From NCBI GenBank assembly GCA_015146655.1, contig VKHL01000040.1, positions 143,591-207,590 on the forward strand: a stretch of 64,000 nt of DNA. The letters are read 5' to 3'. This DNA comes from Ochromonas danica (Eukaryota; Sar; Chrysophyceae; Chromulinales; Chromulinaceae). The translations under genes and the position numbers were made by a program. The notes under the pieces were generated by a model, which had not been told where the DNA came from, made no database searches, and saw only the letters and a list, made by a program, of their open reading frames with translations. Shown here one piece after another: positions 11,701 through 22,472 of this stretch (its first letter is position 1; each line of letters opens with the position of its first letter).

Positions 11701-14325
11701 ACGAATACTTTTGAGGATGACTATGGAAATGTCACTGGCTATGGGCCTTCCGGACTTGGCGAGCAACGCAATCCACTCGTTTCTTCCAAAACAAACACGA
11801 TGTGGTTGTACGATCGCAGAAGACAGCTTTGGTATGAACAAAGTAATCCTTCCAAAACCTCGCGATCTTATCCCGGAAAGCCTATTCCTGTCGATACAAC
11901 TGTTAAGAAGAAAAAGAACCCTTTCGTTGCTAGTGATGAAAAATGGCTGAGGATTGCAGTGCGTCGCCTGGGCCGATTGCGTGGTACCGTGGGGTTTGGC
12001 AATGCACGTGCAGTGAGAAACCTATTCGATTTGAGCCATAGTCGCCAAGTGGCCCGCATTGACCGAGAACGCTCGAGCAATCCACGTGTAAATATCTTTG
12101 AGTTTGTTCGGGATGATCTTTTGGGTCCAAAACCTTCAAAAGAGGTTCTTCAACGGTGCCCTGCATGGCAACAGCTTTTGAAGATGGAGGGCTTACAAGC
12201 TGTCAAACATGCTCTAGACAGTTTGTTTGATCTGGTCGTAGTTAATGCTGAGCGTGAAGAGCGCGAAGAGCCGCTGCTCGATGTCGTGCTAAATCGGATC
12301 TTTCTTGGCAATCCTGGCACGGGTAAAACGACAGTCGCTAAACTGTACGGTGAAATTCTAGTAGATCTTGGATTGCTGTCGAAAGGTGAGTTGGTTTTGA
12401 AGAGCGCATCTGATTTGGTAGGCGGTGCCATTGGTCAGTCTGAAGAGATTACCAGAGGAATTCTAGAGCAAGCGAAGGGGTGTGTCTTGGTAATTGATGA
12501 AGCTTACGGTCTCTATCAATCTGTAGGAAGTGGAAATGACCCTTATCGAGAGGCAATTATCAACACCCTGGTGGAACAGATTCAAGGCGTTCCTGGAGAA
12601 GATCGTGCTGTCTTATTGTTGGGATATCAGGAACCCATGGAAACGATGTTGGCTAAATGCAATCCTGGACTTTCTAGAAGATTTCAGCTTGAGAATGCTT
12701 TCCATTTTGAAGACTATGACGATCGTGCTTTGTTGAGTATTTTGCGCAAGGCTGTTGAAAAGAGTGGTCTTCGCTTGGATATGGAGACTGCAATATTTGC
12801 CGTCGAGCAGCTTGCGAAGAGTCGCGCTAGGCCCAATTTCGGCAATGCTGGAGCTGTCAACAACCTGTTATCTATGGCCAAGCAGAGAATGCTTCAAAGA
12901 AGGATAAACAACGGACAACTTGTTAAGGAGGACTTTGTGCCTGCTGGATACAGCGACGAAGCGATGGATGTCGATGGTCTGCTCGATCGCCTTGTGGGGT
13001 GTCAGAATATTCGAAGTCAGCTACAAGAGTATCGGATAATTTATGAGACGTGCCGTAAGAGAGGAAAGGACCCCAAAGAGCTCCTGTCCTTCAATTACAT
13101 CTTCACTGGATCACCAGGCACGGGCAAGACCACAGTGGCTCGCCTGCTGGGCAAGATGTTCTCATCTCTGCAACTCATTCCTTTCGAAGAAGTCATTGAG
13201 TGTTCTGCATCGGATCTTATGACAGGTTATGTCGGACAAACTGGCAAACAGACTCGAGAACTATTCGAGAAAGCTAAGGGGAAAGTCTTGTTCATTGATG
13301 AAGCATATCAACTCAATCCTGCTAAAGGAGGATCGTTTATGCAAGAAGCTATTGATGAGATCGTTAAATGTCTTACACATGAGAACTACATGAATAAGAT
13401 GATTGTCATCTTGGCCGGCTATGCTAAAGATATGGACGAGATGTTAGATGCCAATCAGGGACTGCGGTCAAGATTTCACGAAACAATCCATTTTGAAGAT
13501 TTCGATGAGCAGACCATCCACGACCTAATCTGCAAAGGCTTAGAGATGTCTAAGGAGGGCAGAGAGAACTTGCCTGAGATCGCTAGAGAGCTGCGTTGTC
13601 TGAGAAGCTTCGCCAATGGTAGAGATGTGATGACGTTCATCAAACGCGCTAAAAGAGAAAGTATGTTGCGAGGTGATGAGAGCGGTCAAGTCGTCCTGCA
13701 AGACCTTCGCCGAGCCTTAGAGAAGATGGTGAAAGATCGAGGAATGGAGAAGGCTGCCCCTGCTCGACCTTCTAGTCACGTCGAGGCTCCTGCACTTCCT
13801 CAGATGACACTTGCAGCTCGCATGAATCCTCCCAAACCACCGTCTGTTCGCACGGTTGTACGCCACGAGACAAAGGTGGATGAAAGTGACCCAGTGGAGG
13901 CTAATGAGGCAGTGGAAGGCGGCGATTCTTTGGAACAGGGCTTTTTGAATATCCTGCAAAATGAGCTTGACAAGAGAGGCTTGAATAGCGCCGAAGGTGT
14001 TGCCAAGCTGGCTTCTTATTCTCGTGACGATCCATACTTGAAGGACTTGGCCAATGCCATGAGTCAAGCACTGGGAAGATCGCCACAAGAGATTATGGAC
14101 TTGCTAATTAAGTGGCAAGGAGATCAGCACAAAGTCCAAGAAGAGATGGAGAAGCAAAAAGAAGAAGAAAAGTTGGCTCTCAAACAGAAGCGAAAAGCGT
14201 TGGTGCCTATTTGGAGGTGTGGAGTGTGCGGAAGGGCAGACAAACCTTACATCGCATGCTATGTTCAACCGTACATTGTCCGCTATGAGGAAAGAGACAT
14301 AGGACCCTCGGGGAAGGCCATCTGA
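5800..14325 (+). CDS. NF-X1-type zinc-finger SF1 helicase fused to three CbxX/CfxQ AAA+ domains
   Basis: Predicted 2780-residue protein from three exons: 5800-6079, 6223-7293 and 7334-14325. Intron 1 (143 nt) contains a TTTTA-rich tract; intron 2 is only 40 nt. Domains (approximate residues): a ZNFX1/UPF1-like SF1 helicase with Walker A GPPGTGKS at 522-530, EEAAE in place of DExx near 791 and motif VI around 1047-1062; a Cys/His-rich NF-X1-like zinc-finger stretch at 1106-1236; a charged coiled coil at 1236-1316; four Pro-rich repeats ending KATY at 1354-1446; then three CbxX AAA+ modules with G[NS]PGTGKTTVA at about 1696, 2109 and 2376, each with a DEAY Walker B. The first AAA+ module is split by an insert of about 150 residues rich in Asn, Gly and Trp. 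The tail has a WRCGVCGRADKPYIACY zinc-knuckle-like motif. This helicase plus AAA+ layout is known in fungi, where its job is poorly defined; RNA surveillance or silencing is a guess from ZNFX1. The first ATG in frame is 5800. Confidence 0.9.
6139..6205 (+). repeat. TTTTA-type low-complexity tract inside intron
   Basis: T-rich tract of TTTTA/TTTA units occupying much of the 143-nt first intron of the helicase-AAA+ gene, ending shortly before the acceptor at 6222. It probably serves as an extended polypyrimidine tract. Confidence 0.7.
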
Positions 14326-14577
14326 GCATTACTAATCCATTTGGGCTGTTTTCTTTCTCACTCAATGTAGTGTACAGTTTGATCTGCGAAGAATCGATCA
14401 GTTTAAACAATTAACATTTTCAATAATCAACATTATCTTACAAGGGAAGCATCCAGTTGCCTGCTCTTAGTGGCCATTCGCTTCCCGTAATTGCTGTTGA
14501 CCCTTTGGACCAGCAGAGTTTCGCAACGAAAGCCATGCTCCTGGATCGACACATTTGAAATGTTTAAATTAAGTTTA
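14326..14577. other. 3' flank of helicase-AAA+ gene
   Basis: Non-coding, AT-rich; no gene seen. It leads directly into the inverted-repeat element that starts at 14578. Confidence 0.4.
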
Positions 14578-14763
14578 TTAAAAGAAAGGTTGGGTATACC
14601 ATATAGACTAGTCTAACCTTTCTTAACATATACTACAGTACTAGTAGACTATACTACTAGTAGGTATGTATATATAGTCATTCCTTTTTATAACCGGTAC
14701 TATATACCAAGGTAGTAGTAGACTACTACCTTCTACTGTATACTATATGGTGTAACCTTTTAA
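14578..14763. mobile_element. MITE-like element with imperfect terminal inverted repeats and TTAA ends
   Basis: A 186-bp AT-rich element. The left end begins TTAAAAG and continues through GGTT to a CATATAG block; the right end, read in reverse complement, begins TTAAAAGGTT and reaches the same CATATAG block. The two differ by small insertions on the left. TTAA at both ends is the target preference of piggyBac-type transposons. Inside are further palindromes: GACTAGTC, repeated CTACTAGTAG, and a perfect 8-bp stem GGTAGTAG/CTACTACC near 14711-14730. There is no coding capacity, so it would be non-autonomous. It lies between the helicase-AAA+ gene and the GAF gene, about 50 nt before the latter's start codon, so it may lie in that gene's promoter or 5' UTR. 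Confidence 0.55.
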
Positions 14764-14811
14764 CCAAACGCTAACTTCAACATCGCATTTATCGGCTTTT
14801 GGCAGCTAGAA

Positions 14812-16585
14812 ATGCGAGTTTTTGCTATGACCACCTCTTTTTTATCCTCTGCGATTTATGGCCACGTCGAGATGATCTTGCGGGAAGATGAGAGATGGGC
14901 GATTTGTCTCCCTGCTGGTGAGCTATTGAGGTTGAAAGCTTGTCATGGAGAGCTTGTCGCTGTCATCTCAAGGCGATCCCTCTGCAGGCATCAGACGTCT
15001 TCTCGCCCTCTGCCGGCGATTCTTCCAGGTGAGCATAACAGGCCTGACCACCGCCCGTTGCACTCCCTCACCCTTTGCGCACATTTGGTGGTTATGCAAT
15101 CAGACGATCAACGCCGTGGTCTGGCTGGACACCAACCTGCTCGGGTCAGCCAATCGCCTGCTTGTTGCGCCAGGCAGTGAGGCCACCGCGTGCTGTTCAA
15201 CAGAGACACAATGTGGGACCTATCGCCACTACAAGAGAGATAGCCAGACAGTGGAGGAGGAAAACAGGTTCCATGCCACCGTGCCTATCCTCTGCGGGGA
15301 AGCCAAAGTGGGCCATCTCTGCCTCGCAGACAGTCAGCCTCGACCATTCGGCGAGAGAGAGGAGACCATGCTAACTGACTTCGCTGCTCTGATCTCCGCT
15401 TTACTGGAATCTCATCAGCGAGAGGTTCTGGAGGAAGCGCTGGCTTCGGCCCGGCTGGTCGTTGCCGTGAATTACCGCCTCCAACAGCCTCTGCACCAGC
15501 TGGTCATTCAAAAAGACGCTCTGGTGATCGAATGGGACCTAGCGAAGAGAAGCAATGAGTGGGCGAGGTTTCATCTTCTGTCCTCTCGCTTCTTGCAGAA
15601 CATCTGCTGCTTGAGAGAAATAACGGATCTCTCCATCCTCGCCACGAGACCTTTCCTTCCGCATGGACCACATCGCCATCTTCTGAACACCCAATTCCAT
15701 AGTCGAAGCTCCTTTCTGGCACTTGCCGGGCGGAAGTTCCTCACACGAGAGGAAGTCTGGAAAGAGATTCGAAAAGCGGCTGGCCGTCGAGATCGCCTTC
15801 GCATTCAATGCGCCGAGGGAGAAGACGATGAAGAGAAGTTGATACTAGCACAAGACAATGAAGAACTGTGTCTTGATCTACAGACGCTTATCTTGGCTCT
15901 GGATACATTCCTCGCAGTGAAAGAACATCTTCTTCTGGCCTCGCAGTGCTCTGAACAGTCCACGTCAGAGTGTGTGATTGATTGGTCTCTTCTTCCAGCA
16001 CGGACGAATTACCCACAAGAAGATGGAAGGGCACAAGAAGAAGGACATGATGACAAGAGGCTGAGGCTCACTTTGTCATGGCGTTCTTTCCCCGAGGAAT
16101 TCACCGATGAAAAGAAGATTGTGCTAGATAGTGTTAATCACATCTGCCAAGAGATTCTTCGCGATGCAATGGGAGAGATGGCCAGTGGGATTGTTGCCCG
16201 GGGAGGAACTGTGTGGAAGTGCGTGGAATTCTCTTTGCCTTGCAACAATCGCTCGGCGGGATTAATCTGCGCGACCAGTACACAAGACGAGTGGAGGAGA
16301 TCGTCTGCAGTGGTGGGCAACACTGCCACATTGGATCTCTTCGACATCGCTGCATCTCCCCGCAGTGAATGTGATCAAGAAGTGAACAATGTAAAAGAAG
16401 CGTCAGGTAGACGTGAGTCAGCTGCGATGGCAGGGGTTATGAACGCACAGCATTCATCTGTCAAGTCATCTAGAGAGATTCCAATGCTTTCTGGTTGCAT
16501 GCCACGACTCAAAAAGGCTCTTCGCTGCTGGCTTTGGAGACGTGCAAGTGCTTCACCATCTGTCTTTCCATCCGACCTCCCTTGA
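14812..16585 (+). CDS. GAF-domain protein, possibly a degenerate sensor-kinase relative
   Basis: Best model has three exons, 14812-14917, 14988-15028 and 15104-16585, giving 542 residues; both introns (70 and 75 nt, GTGAGC donors, CAG acceptors) keep the frame. The 75-nt intron is itself open, so a single-exon reading from ATG 14945 is an alternative. The N-terminal third ends in a typical GAF signature, VPILCGEAKVGHLCLAD followed by PRPFGEREE and a helix. GAF domains bind small ligands or chromophores. The next part (VNYRLQQPLHQLV, later a D-N-E-E-L-C-L helix) resembles the dimerisation helix and N-box area of histidine kinases, but I see no phospho-accepting His in an H-box and no G1/G2 ATP-binding glycines, so catalysis is unlikely. 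That relationship is inference. No response-regulator gene is adjacent. Confidence 0.65.
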
Positions 16586-17188
16586 GATGCTCAGCCTATT
16601 TGATGCTTCACATTTGATTTTATGCCTCCATGGCTTTTGATCTTTTCAGTTCCATATGATTTCCTTTGTCTTGTAGCTAGTGTAGTGAAGTGTTTTGTTT
16701 TGTTTTGTTACATGCTGTTCGAAATGTGTGTGATGCTTACGTAGACTGTTGCGGTTTCTACTCATACTACAGTATATAGTCCATTTGATGTTGGCTATGT
16801 TGACTGTTGCATAACTTTGATTTGGAAAGCACGGCGATCGCTAATTCAGCTTTCGCCTCTTTCTGTTTCTTGTTGTTAATCCTGTGATTGTGATAGATGA
16901 TGATAGTCTTTATTTCAATGTGATTGCCTCCTATCCCTTGGCATTGCGCTAGAGTAGGTGTTGACAGCGAGTGAAGATGATGATGTTAATAGACAATTCC
17001 CCACTTCCTTCTTCTTCTTCTTCTTCTTCTTCTTCTTCTTCTTGTTTTGTTCTTGTGGGTAGTTTATCTCTCACAACAAACAAGAGCATGAACAGCATTC
17101 AATACAAAGCAAAGTACCACAGCAATCAGCCTAGCCTACACTATAAATAAGTCATTATACAAAGTCTTAATCAATGTCATGTCAAGCA
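16586..17188. other. Intergenic region between convergent genes, with microsatellites
   Basis: 3' flanks of the GAF gene and of the kinase gene on the opposite strand. It contains a short TTTTG run near 16690-16708 and a (CTT)12 run at 17008-17043. No gene seen. Confidence 0.6.
17008..17043. repeat. (CTT)12 microsatellite
   Basis: Twelve perfect CTT units in the gap downstream of both convergent genes. Confidence 0.95.
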
Positions 17189-19761
17189 TCAGTCCAAGTC
17201 CTTCTTGCGCTCTTCTTCTGGGGCAGAGCTCGCAGCTGGATTGGATGGGATATGCTCGGCAATCAACTCGTCCATCACCTTCAATACTTCCTGGACAGTC
17301 GGCCGCTTCATAGGGTCGATATCTAAAGCTTGGTAGAGTGTTCGCCGAAGAAGCGCGGGCAAAGTGGAAGGAAGCGCGACACTCACTTCGCCAGCGCAGA
17401 GTTTGACGTGCCATTCGCTTTGTGTCATGAGGTGACAACTGTCTCCAAAGGGCAGCTCCAGCAGCGCCAACTCACACAATACGATAGCCAATCCATAGAC
17501 TTCGCTATGCACGGTATAGCTTTGTGCGGTCGCTGTGGAAGGGAGAACCTGCACGAAGGTTAGTGGTGAGACATACTGTAAATAGACATACTGTACCTCT
17601 GGAGGAGCCCAGTTACGCGCTGGAATAGGAGGTCGAATTTCTATTTGCTGGCCATGAATTGGACGAGCTTCGCCTAAATCTGCTAGCTTCACCCTATAGT
17701 TCTGCAGGAAAAGAAGTGCTATTGAGGTAAAGATATCAAGACAAGAATAACACAGACATCTCTCACCTCATCGACCAGGTAGTTCAACGACTTGATATCA
17801 CAATGCATGACACCACGAGAATGCAAATAGGCAATAGCTTGCACTGCATCGCGCATCATTAGCAGGCGCTGCTCGAAGGTGATGCTCTTGGCTGGACTTT
17901 GAGAAGGCGGCCGTTGGTCCCCGCCAAAGGAATGCCTCCAGCTGTTGAAATTGAAGGAGAAGATGTTAGAGACTTGATCGACTTTCTTTCTCACTGCAAG
18001 ACTCATTCTGGAAGCTTGCTGCTGCTGTTGTTGTGGTGCGGAGAAGGAGGCCGAGGGAGGAGCAGATGCTGACGACGACCGCGGAGAAGTGTTGTAGTCC
18101 TCTGAGGAACTACATTGCACTTCTTGTGACCATGACCTCTCCTCGTTCTGCTGCTGGGAGACTGTGGATAGAGTAGAGGAAGACAATGGCCGTACAGATG
18201 ACGTGCTGGTTGATCCGCGCTGGCCCAGGGGAAGAGCTGAGATAGACACTGGGCGACCAGGTGGAGGATCGTGTAGGGCATTCAAGATTGCTTGCATTTG
18301 CACCTGCTGCGGATGAGAGTCATCTTGTTGTCCATGTCGTTGATGAGAGGATGGTCTGCTGTAGAACCAACTGCCAGCCTCGTCATCGCCAATGCCTTCC
18401 CCGCCTTTCTCCTCCTCCGTGGCTTTGTACAGGAAGTCAAAGAGCGAGCCATACTTGCAGTAGTCTAGTACCATGGTCAATGCTGGAGGCATAATACAGA
18501 TGCCATGGCAGCCCACGATGTTTTCGTGTGCCAGCGAGTGTAACAGCAACGCTTCCGCGTAGAAGTCCTCCACGTCAGAGGGCGTCAACTCCATGGCAAA
18601 CAGAACCTTGAAAGCCACGTTTTGACCTTTAAGACGACCAAAATAGACTCGACTAAATCCTCCGGCAACGAATTGCTGGTCAGTGTTGAAGTCCAGCAGG
18701 CCGTAGGGCAGCACGGGCAGCGGATGCTTGGCACTTCGTCGGGAGACGACTTCAGCCTGCTCTGCCATGGTCTGCGCAGTTTCGAGGTCCAAATGATCCC
18801 AAACCTCCCCAAGCGGATGTTTTTGACGAGGGTCTGGGCGCAGTCCCTGCCAATACTGACTGTCCAGCTGTAACGTGTGGAAAAGCACCCAAGGCTGTAA
18901 GAAAGCCACATAAACGAAAGACACAATCGAAGCAGGACAAATAATCGAGCGGTTCTTATAATATGCGACGGAGAGGAAGATCATAGAGACGGAGTAATAG
19001 GCGGCACTGCACTGCGCGTAGAAGACTAACGCACTGCGACGATGAAGAAAACGTTCTGGCAGAACAACAAAAGCAGCATAGAATAGCAAGAGGATGGAGA
19101 AGTAGGTCATAGCGAGAGCATAGACCTGGTCTAATCCGTTGTCCAGGTTGAATGTTCTCTCTAAGGAGGAGAAAATGATGAAATAGAAGAGGAAGGTGAT
19201 GGCACTCCAAACCCAACTCCTTCTCAGCGCCAGTCGAATAGCACGTACACCTGCACCATAGCGCATGAGGAAGAACGCCAGACCTTCATAGAACCAGTGG
19301 AAGACTGCCTGTTCCAGAGGGATGAGCCAGTTGTGGACGTGCACGCGGTCGCTATCGTCCAGCTGGGTGATGCCGAGGTCGAGGAGGCCAGCCAGCAAAC
19401 TGATCGCGATGTAGAGGTAGATGAAGGAGAAGTAGTAGGGCAGCACGAGACCCGGGATGATGTTCGCGTTGCTCTCTGCCTTCTTGCGCAGCAGGCGGCG
19501 ATTGTAACCGTGCAGGCCAAGGATGCAGAAGAAAGAGAAGAGGCGGCCCAGACCTAAGAGGATGTTCCCGCGCTCTTGGAAGAGCAGACCCATGTTGCTA
19601 CCACCGAAGAGGGAAGGGGAGGAGGAGCATTGGTCATCGGCCACCACGTCGTCGTCATCCTCCGCAGCGCTTTCGCCGAACAGTGGAAGAAGAAGAAGAA
19701 ACAGAAGAAGAAGGAAGAGAGAGGGCCGCAGCCGCTGTCTCTGTAGCAAAGTCATCATCAT
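17189..19761 (-). CDS. Seven-helix transmembrane protein kinase (TKL-like)
   Basis: Putative membrane receptor kinase of 819 residues. Three exons on the minus strand: 19761-17767, 17701-17597, 17548-17189; introns are 65 nt (17702-17766) and 48 nt (17549-17596, in frame). The N-terminus has a Leu-rich signal peptide, an acidic luminal stretch, then about seven hydrophobic helices up to roughly residue 300. A kinase domain follows: glycine-loop-like GGFSRVYFG, catalytic Lys in VAFKVL, HCDIKSLNYLVD in place of HRD-K-N, and LADLGEA with DLG instead of DFG, then WAPPE as the APE motif. A Gln/Ser-rich insert of about 170 residues splits the kinase domain between the hinge (LDYCKYGSLFDFLYK) and the catalytic loop. 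The catalytic Lys, Asp and Asn are all present, so it may be active. The ligand is unknown. It is divergently arranged with the YebC-like gene, 207 nt apart. Confidence 0.85.
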
Positions 19762-19968
19762 GCTCCAGGAGATATGGAAGAAGAAACCTAACTAGTCAAG
19801 CGGTCTGATGATCGACGCCTCCATGAAAACGCAAAGATTCAATCCGAAAGCAACGCTCGGCTGTCAACTATTATTGCAATGCGGTGGACAATGCCCCCCG
19901 CACCCCACGCATAGTAGTACTTTGTCATCGGTTGCCTCATGTTGGCTTGAATGAATTGGTGATTCATC
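19762..19968. promoter_or_regulatory. Divergent promoter between kinase and YebC/TACO1 genes
   Basis: A 207-nt gap between two start codons on opposite strands must hold both promoters. I see no TATA box or TTAACTTAA-type motif in it. Confidence 0.5.
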
Positions 19969-20874
19969 ATGCGATCCTCTCTATTTGCTTATTTTCTCCT
20001 TTCAACTTGTGTTTTAGCTCTAGTCCAGGCATGGATACGAGCACCTTCTGCATCGTGCATGCAGAGTGCATCCACTACCACGGCCTCGTGTCGAGGGCAG
20101 CGCTGTCTCGTCTTCATGGGCAGAGCTGCGGCTGTACGCGCTGCAACCAAAGCCAAAACTGATGCTTTCAAGGCCAAGAACAATGGGCGATACGCGAAGA
20201 AGATCATTATGGCAGTGAAAGCCGGTGGCCCTGACCCAGTGGTCAATCGCCAGCTGGCTCAAGTCATCGACGAGGCAAAGGTGGCCAACGTCCCTCGTGA
20301 TATCATCCAACGAAACATCGAAAAAGCCGGAGCTGCTGCCACTGCTGACTTTAAAGAGAGCATCTTCGAGTTCTATGGACACGGTGGCGTGGGCCTGTTG
20401 GTTAACGTGTTGACAGACAACGACAATCGCGCCGCGGCGGACATCCACCTCGTAGCCAAGAAGAACTTCCTCAAGGCTGCCACGGCCAACTCTGTTGCAT
20501 TCAAGTTTGCCAAGAAGGTTCGTCTGGACTTGCATTCTGTGATCGAGGAGGAGGCCTTGATGGAGCTTTGCTTGGAAGTGGGTGTCGATGATTACGCCTT
20601 GCACACCGTTCCCGATGGCAGTCCCTTGAGCCCCACAGAGGAGGGAAGATCTGTAGTCTATGTCGATCCCAAGGATTTTGTTGCGATACGCGACGCGTTG
20701 CGAGGGAAAGGCCTTCAAGTCGAGACCAAGTTGGCAAGCGTGCCATTGGATGGCTTCCTGGCGATCTCAGATGAAGACTTGGACAGCAATCTTGCTGCTA
20801 TTGCTGCACTCGAGGCTCTCGACGATGTTGACTCTGTTGAGCATAACATTGACATGACCGGCGGGGATGATTGA
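19969..20874 (+). CDS. Plastid-targeted YebC/TACO1-family translation factor
   Basis: A single-exon gene of 301 residues. From about residue 70 it matches the YebC/PmpR/TACO1 family (NGRYAKKIIMAVKAGGPDP, then NVPRDIIQRNIEKA and the acidic C-terminal domains). Members either regulate transcription or, as TACO1 and bacterial YebC, help ribosomes translate difficult stretches such as polyprolines. The N-terminus is a signal peptide (MRSSLFAYFLLSTCVLALVQ) followed by A|W and a Ser/Thr/Arg-rich stretch. This matches the heterokont ASAFAP-type bipartite plastid signal, with an aromatic residue at +1. I therefore infer action in the plastid on organelle translation; mitochondrial targeting is less likely because of the hydrophobic leader. 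Confidence 0.88.
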   Translation: MRSSLFAYFLLSTCVLALVQAWIRAPSASCMQSASTTTASCRGQRCLVFMGRAAAVRAATKAKTDAFKAKNNGRYAKKIIMAVKAGGPDPVVNRQLAQVIDEAKVANVPRDIIQRNIEKAGAAATADFKESIFEFYGHGGVGLLVNVLTDNDNRAAADIHLVAKKNFLKAATANSVAFKFAKKVRLDLHSVIEEEALMELCLEVGVDDYALHTVPDGSPLSPTEEGRSVVYVDPKDFVAIRDALRGKGLQVETKLASVPLDGFLAISDEDLDSNLAAIAALEALDDVDSVEHNIDMTGGDD

Positions 20875-22472
20875 GTAGAGAGCAGCTGATAGCAACGGAG
20901 GCTGTAACTCGTAAAGGAAGCAGTGTAGCAAACATTCACTTTTCGTTATCATCTTCGCTATCCATCACAGGTTCTCTATCATTTTTGATAGGGGGTGAAG
21001 CAAACAGAAGATGAAGGCAATGACAACGGATAGTTGTTAGCTTAAAACTCATCTAAATGGCAGCTCAGAATGTTAAATCAAAGAGAGAGATGCATGCATG
21101 CAAGTATGGCAGCTTGACGACGCGAAGGGAGAGAAAGGGCAGTGAGATTATCTTCCATCTGATAACCTTGTCACCAAGCTCCAAGCAAGACTAATCAACC
21201 ACTTGAGTCAGTATGAAAGCAAGGCATCCCAAAGATCCTTTTCTCTTCATCCCTTCTCCATCAGCATTTTCAAGCAAATGATATTCTTAAATATACCATT
21301 TTCCTTCAAGCAGAGGAAAGAAAGCTCCAGACACAAACAGAAACATAGTAGAAGGCGCAGCAATAGCAGAACAGGAAGTAAAATGATGAAAATGTCCAAG
21401 CGGAAACGGGATCAAATAACGATCAATTCTTGTCCCCTTGTCGACAAATGACACACCGCCTCATCTCTTGCTGCTGACTAAGCACTTAAAAAGCAAGTTA
21501 TGGATAGATCAAGCAGTTAATGGAGGAATGACTGTTTTACGGCGGTGCCATTATTTAAGTGCATGGCTACGGACCTAACAAGAACTGCTAGAACAGAAGT
21601 GCTAGACCAGCTTTTAGGATTAGAATATACTTGAGGAAGAAATAGAAAGACCAACAGTGCTAGAGCGATAGGCAAACTAGGGACTGTGTTGGTCAATTAA
21701 ATTGAATCGATGCAACTAACTAGTCTGACACACCTTAGGGAAATGTTGGCTAGTCACTCCTCCGAATATGACTTGGCGGTTAGAATGGCCACCAGGCTGA
21801 GGAAGTTTCAACAGGATTAGGTCAATTGCCGCCCCATCAGTGGCAAGACAGCTCAGACTAGATGGCGACAAGGCACAAAATAAATTGTTACTGCGGAGGT
21901 ATAAAATATTGTTTGTAGGATATAATCTTTGTGAAGAAATCAAATCAATGACTGAAATCTCATCTGCTATAATAAGAGAGAACTAACACAAAATCACCCA
22001 CAATCTACCTTTAGAAATTCACCACGAATATTAATAGCTTCGCCCATTGTCAATCTTCCTCTTCGGATGTCGCAACGAAGATGGAAGGCAAGGACTACTG
22101 TCAAGCATTATCAAATTTCGCCACTATCATCCACTCTCAAGCCCTTCAACCACCAACACTACAATTAATTTCATTCCTTTCCGAAGAGAAAATTGCCAGT
22201 CCACGATTTCAAATGGAGCTTGGTACAAGTTTGAGCAGAGGAAGACGAACGATTTGATTTGAACATTGATTGATGGTACCAAAATAGCACTCTAATCTTC
22301 ATCTCCTCCCTTGAATGCTCGATACACAGCACTGCTACACCACATGCTGATAATGCCCACACCACCAATTTACACCACAACACGGCACACTGCATCACAT
22401 ATTCATTGATCACCCGAGTGAAACACAAACACGGAAGAACAGATAATCACTTTGCACTAACCATCCATCCTA
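20875..22472. other. 1.6-kb intergenic region with no recognised gene
   Basis: Between the YebC-like gene and the 3' end of the PP2C gene. Only short unsupported reading frames on both strands; AT- and purine-rich. I see no RNA gene, repeat or transposon. Confidence 0.5.
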
